Shown piece after piece: positions 61,743 through 64,000 of a stretch of DNA of 64,000 nt. Each line of letters begins with the position of its first letter. The first letter of the stretch is position 1. This DNA is from Siderastrea siderea (lineage: Eukaryota > Cnidaria > Anthozoa > Scleractinia > Rhizangiidae). The stretch covers positions 71,847,562-71,911,561 of the forward strand of contig OZ034969.1 of the NCBI GenBank assembly GCA_964030785.1, given 5' to 3'. The position numbers and the translations under genes are program-made. The notes beneath the pieces are model-generated. The model made no database searches, was not told where the DNA came from, and worked only from the letters and a program-made list of their open reading frames with translations.

Positions 61743-61925
61743 CACACCTTATTCCAAACTTGCGGAAAATACATTACTCCTTTGTCTCATTGTTAATTGG
61801 CCCTTGTTGCCTCGATCCCATCTGAAGAATTCAAAGGAATATTTGGCTTAAAACGAGGCAACAAGGGCCAATTAACATGGAGACTAAAGAATAGCGCATT
61901 TCCCGCCATTTTGGAGTAAGGTGTA
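61743..61925. mobile_element. Small foldback MITE
   Basis: The outer ends ACACCTTATTCCAAA and TTTGGAGTAAGGTGT are inverted. Inside, TTAATTGGCCCTTGTTGCCT at about 61795-61814 is perfectly mirrored by a complementary run near 61854-61877, about 24 bases per arm. Confidence 0.85.
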
Positions 61926-62678
61926 TTTCTTGCCATAGCAATAATTTGAGACTGCCTGTATTTGTCAATGGAATCTTTTTTTGGAATCATCCATAAGGAC
62001 TATGACTTTGCAAGTTTACAAAATACCACTTGATCTATTTAAAAAAAGGATTCTGGTTTTTTTTTTTAATTTTTCCTATAAAAGAATGATTCATTTATAA
62101 TACATACAAAAACAGGATATGCAATAACAGTTAAACACAAGTAAGTGCACAAAGGTGTAATTAAATTTCCACTTGCGAGTCATTAATAAATGAATAACCG
62201 ATATGGAAATGGGATACCTATAATAATGACAACCTTCTTTGTTTCATGGCTGTCGACTTCACCTCGTGTCCTTGAAGAAAAACTGCTTCTTTTAGGACTC
62301 CGGCCCTCGGGCAGGCCCTCAAATAACCGATGATTTGGTATCCATAGTTCCTGGAGCAACCGTTAGGCGAGCAGTTTTACAAATTTTAACTGTTCCAATT
62401 TCACGTTTTTGTTATATAGTAAACCAGCTTGAACTTAATAATTCTACATTTTTTATTGATCTTAGCAATGCATGGCAGTGGCTGGTTTAGTTCGTTCATG
62501 GTTTTCGAGGGACTGGGTTCGCTGGTAATGATTTGAGCTTTAAGAACAGAATGGTGACGCTTTTTAAGGGTTAGGACCTAATCTAGGGTGTATACTCTAA
62601 CAAGGAAATAAAGTATTTGAAACAAGGCTGATGTTATGATAACAGTCTCAATTGTTGGAATCTCTTTTTTTCTTTCAG
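61926..62678. other. AT-rich DNA before the last gene
   Basis: No repeat or gene recognised. It is either an upstream intron or the 5' flank of the next gene. Confidence 0.5.
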
Positions 62679-63349
62679 TTTGTTTTAGAGCAATATCGCC
62701 ATTTGGTATTCGGCCCTGCTAAAGCGTTCAAAGGCAAGCGTCCAAAAAATCACATGATCCCTGAGACTGACGTTATAAATGAAGATTTATGCATGAGGCT
62801 CTGCCACATGGAACCCAACTATGTCAGTTACAATTTTAAAAAGACGACAACTAACAATGAAGATCACAAGTGTGAATTGAATAATTCCACTCCTGAAGGG
62901 CATGAGAATGAACTGGAGAAAGATCCAAGTTATAAATACCATGGAGCTGAGGTGAGAAATCTCGATTTTAAAAGCTTTTCGCGGCTCGATAATCCGGTAC
63001 AATTTTCTTCCAGCGGAGAGGGGGGCATCCCTCGGCAATTTCAGTGGGCTCCGGGAGGCACATTTAACTTGAGGTGTACCCCTCCCTGCTCCCCTTCACC
63101 ACCTCCCCCAGCCTCAACCATCCATGGATTCAGTCTTTAAACACATCTGACATTTGGGAAATGATGTTTAAACTCGCATAGAGCTGGATATTATTTGTCT
63201 TTTATTTCATGCATCATGTCTCTTGCTGTTTCAGAGCGATGGTGTAAGCAATCCTTCCCAGAACAACGGAACCTGTCAAGCCGGTTTTACAGACAAAGGA
63301 TATCGTTGTTTCTGTACTGCTGGGTTTAAGGGACGTAACTGTCAAAAAG
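62679..63349 (+). CDS. Extracellular protein with apple/PAN-like segment and EGF-like domain, 5' or middle exons
   Basis: Exon 62679-62951 (phase 0 both sides) encodes RHLVFGPAKAFKGKRPKNHM, then LCMRLCHMEPNYVSYNF and KCELNNSTPEGHENEL. The CxxxC-P-x-C/Y-x-SYNF and later C-x-LN pattern is that of an apple/PAN-like module. Exon 63235-63349 (phase 0 in, 1 out) encodes NGTCQAGFTDKGYRCFC and then GFKGRNCQKG, an EGF-like domain. Proteins with a PAN-like then EGF then LamG-like order are common in cnidarians. The start is not identified: the first exon opens at an acceptor (TTTCAG) and an earlier exon may exist. The gene continues beyond the right edge. Confidence 0.65.
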
Positions 63350-64000
63350 GTTAGCATGCATCTTCCTGGAGAAGATGGACATTTAACAAGCTTGTTTTCA
63401 TAGGTATTCAATAAAATATGTCAATAATACACCACTATTATAAAACCTGCAAAGCAATTCTGAAAATCCCTCAAACTGAGCGAATACCAACAACAGTGTC
63501 ATCTATGTCCATCATTGCCCCACCCACTTCCTAGGCCTCTTTATTTCTTTTCTGTTAATCAATTTCGATCGAGATGAATTGATTGTAAAGGTCATCGTAA
63601 TTTCTACAAATTTGTCGCAAACAAACTCGATTAATTCCTCGTTTAATTCAAGCAAAAATGGGTTCATTAAACTCTAAGTAGTTTATATTTTGTTGCATAT
63701 TCCTATTCACTGTATAAACCGCATAAAGCATATTGCATGTTGTGTTTTCAAATCACTGTTTTGATCTCCTCATGAATTTCACATTCGTCGTGAAACTATG
63801 CACAATGACAAAGGAGAGGCATTTGCTGATCCCTCCCGCGCTAACTACTTTAAGGCATTGTTAAGAGTGGTCAAAGGTGTCAATGCTTGCGACTCCTTTT
63901 TCGCCGTCCGGGATTTAATAGAACATTTTTATATGGCGTCACGGCCGCATATTGGTGTACCAAAAACAAAGAAACGGCGGCCATATTGGTGTACCAAGCC
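63350..64000. other. Intron or flank at the right edge, with a short direct repeat
   Basis: Near the end GGCCGCATATTGGTGTACCA (63944-63963) is followed by a close copy GGCCATATTGGTGTACCA at about 63979-63996. No gene seen. Confidence 0.5.

Overview
The window is animal nuclear DNA, most likely from a stony coral or another cnidarian. It has split genes with GT-AG introns and phase-1 EGF exons, AT-rich non-coding DNA and many microsatellites. Its largest gene has the same domain order as the mucin-like protein known from coral skeletal matrix (Ser-rich repeats, NIDO, AMOP, VWD, EGF, membrane anchor). It also holds a virus-like Polinton and several families of inverted-repeat elements. The species is not identified from the sequence.

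Layout. (1) 1-17,611, + strand: the 3' 20 exons of the transmembrane mucin-like gene, open at the left edge. Exon 16 carries an in-frame TAG. (2) 19,526-21,502, + strand: a complete four-exon gene for a secreted coiled-coil/pentraxin-like protein. (3) 22,397-44,804: a 22.4 kb Polinton/Maverick (adintovirus-like) element with inverted terminal repeats and a 5 bp target duplication. It encodes a protein-primed DNA polymerase, integrase, Cys protease, major and minor capsid proteins, packaging ATPase, a PLA2-like protein and a collagen-like fibre protein. Most of its large genes are broken by stops or frameshifts. A 5'-truncated BEL/Pao retrotransposon (about 25.05-31.06 kb) sits inside the polymerase gene. 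(4) 46,131-59,190: a second copy of the host segment 16,917-21,972 plus 44,810-46,130, so the region is a tandem segmental duplication. This copy has only the last coding fragment of the mucin gene and a broken pentraxin-like gene. It was later hit by a LINE fragment, a 5'-truncated LINE with an intact RT frame, a restriction-like-endonuclease LINE tail, and at least two MITEs. (5) 59,190-62,600: AT-rich DNA with two foldback elements. (6) 62,679-63,349: two exons of a further + strand gene (apple/PAN-like segment, then EGF), continuing to the right.

How the parts relate. The mucin-like and pentraxin-like proteins are both predicted extracellular or cell-surface proteins, and they were duplicated as neighbours. 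The first pentraxin-like copy looks functional and the second looks dead. The Polinton is a fossil of a virus-like replicon. Within it, at least ten ORFs share a TATATA-type motif placed only a few bases before the ATG, which suggests a common virus-style promoter. All calls come from reading the sequence and recognising families; no database search was run.
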